This document shows, piece after piece, positions 63,990 through 64,000 of a stretch of 64,000 bases of DNA. The translations under genes were made by a program, and so were the position numbers. This DNA is from Nocardioides insulae DSM 17944 (GTDB lineage Bacteria; Actinomycetota; Actinomycetes; Propionibacteriales; Nocardioidaceae), in the NCBI RefSeq assembly GCF_000422825.1, contig NZ_AUGU01000013.1, positions 620,001 to 684,000 on the forward strand, in the 5' to 3' direction. Position 1 is the stretch's first letter, and the number at the start of each line of letters is the position of its first letter. The notes beneath the pieces are model-generated. The model had not been told where the DNA came from. It saw only the letters and a program-made list of their open reading frames with translations, and ran no database searches.

Positions 63990-64000
63990 GACAGGATCCG
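63986..64000 (-). CDS. C-terminal end of an upstream gene, presumably tadB
   Basis: Only four codons and a TGA are inside the window (reading RILS). The 4-base overlap with tadC and the usual tadA-tadB-tadC order suggest TadB, but the sequence alone cannot show it. Confidence 0.35.
   Translation of the reverse strand, partial: RILS

Overview
The window is high-GC actinobacterial chromosome, most like Nocardioides or another member of Nocardioidaceae (Propionibacteriales). The pointers are a rod-shape cluster next to ndk and folC, an unusual ValS, DUF4233, DUF3039 and DUF3048 genes, tandem clpP1-clpP2, the Mec/CysO/CysM cysteine pathway, a Tad-type pilus locus, and many genes that begin 6-7 bases after a TANNNT box. 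The family is inferred from gene content and order; no database was searched. No insertion sequence, prophage, CRISPR array or rRNA was found. About 60 protein genes, two tRNAs and a tmRNA are supported.

Layout. 1-5119: rodA (cut by the window edge), mrdA, mreD, mreC and mreB on the minus strand, the lateral wall elongation machine. 5312-14033: an unknown gene, ndk, a flavin-fold oxidase-like gene divergent from a MocR regulator, a MOSC protein, DUF4233-folC, then valS. 14067-14357: two inverted 22-bp repeat arrays and a terminator. 14373-19161: clpX, clpP2, clpP1 and tig (protein quality control), tRNA-Pro and tRNA-Gly. 19251-24233: a SpoIIE-type phosphatase, a Nei-like glycosylase, rpiB, an esterase, rdgB and rph.

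22796-40587 matches, in reverse, the mycobacterial order pncB1-clpS-DUF2017-mec-cysO-cysM-murI-MBL-rph-rdgB (Rv1330c-Rv1341). It is interrupted by two ABC-exporter plus two-component modules (24301-28016 and 32165-35754), a lipoprotein phosphatase, and an SDR/TetR pair. pncB is followed by pncA, giving an NAD salvage pair. 41443-45067: an MFS gene, DUF1697 and a marR-MFS efflux operon. 45156-48487: a helicase-DUF3039 operon, yqgE and a TetR gene that share an overlapping promoter with yqgE. 48509-54707: a DUF3048 lipoprotein, an 83-bp tandem repeat, fabG, HIT, GDPD, an NAD(P)-binding protein, a lipoprotein and an MFS gene with a MerR-type promoter.

54901-60965: ssrA with its terminator, an amidohydrolase, smpB, ftsX, ftsE, an unknown anchored protein and prfB, a ribosome-rescue/division neighbourhood like the mycobacterial prfB-ftsE-ftsX-smpB region. 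60983-64000: a secreted CAP-domain protein and part of a tad locus (TadC, a small pilin-like protein, two TadE-like proteins and a TadG-like protein).

Most notable: a CysO whose gene already encodes a Cys after the Gly-Gly; the inverted 22-bp arrays; the 83-bp repeat; the overlapping bidirectional -10 box; a mutually exclusive RNA hairpin pair after rdgB; and about twenty predicted leaderless starts.
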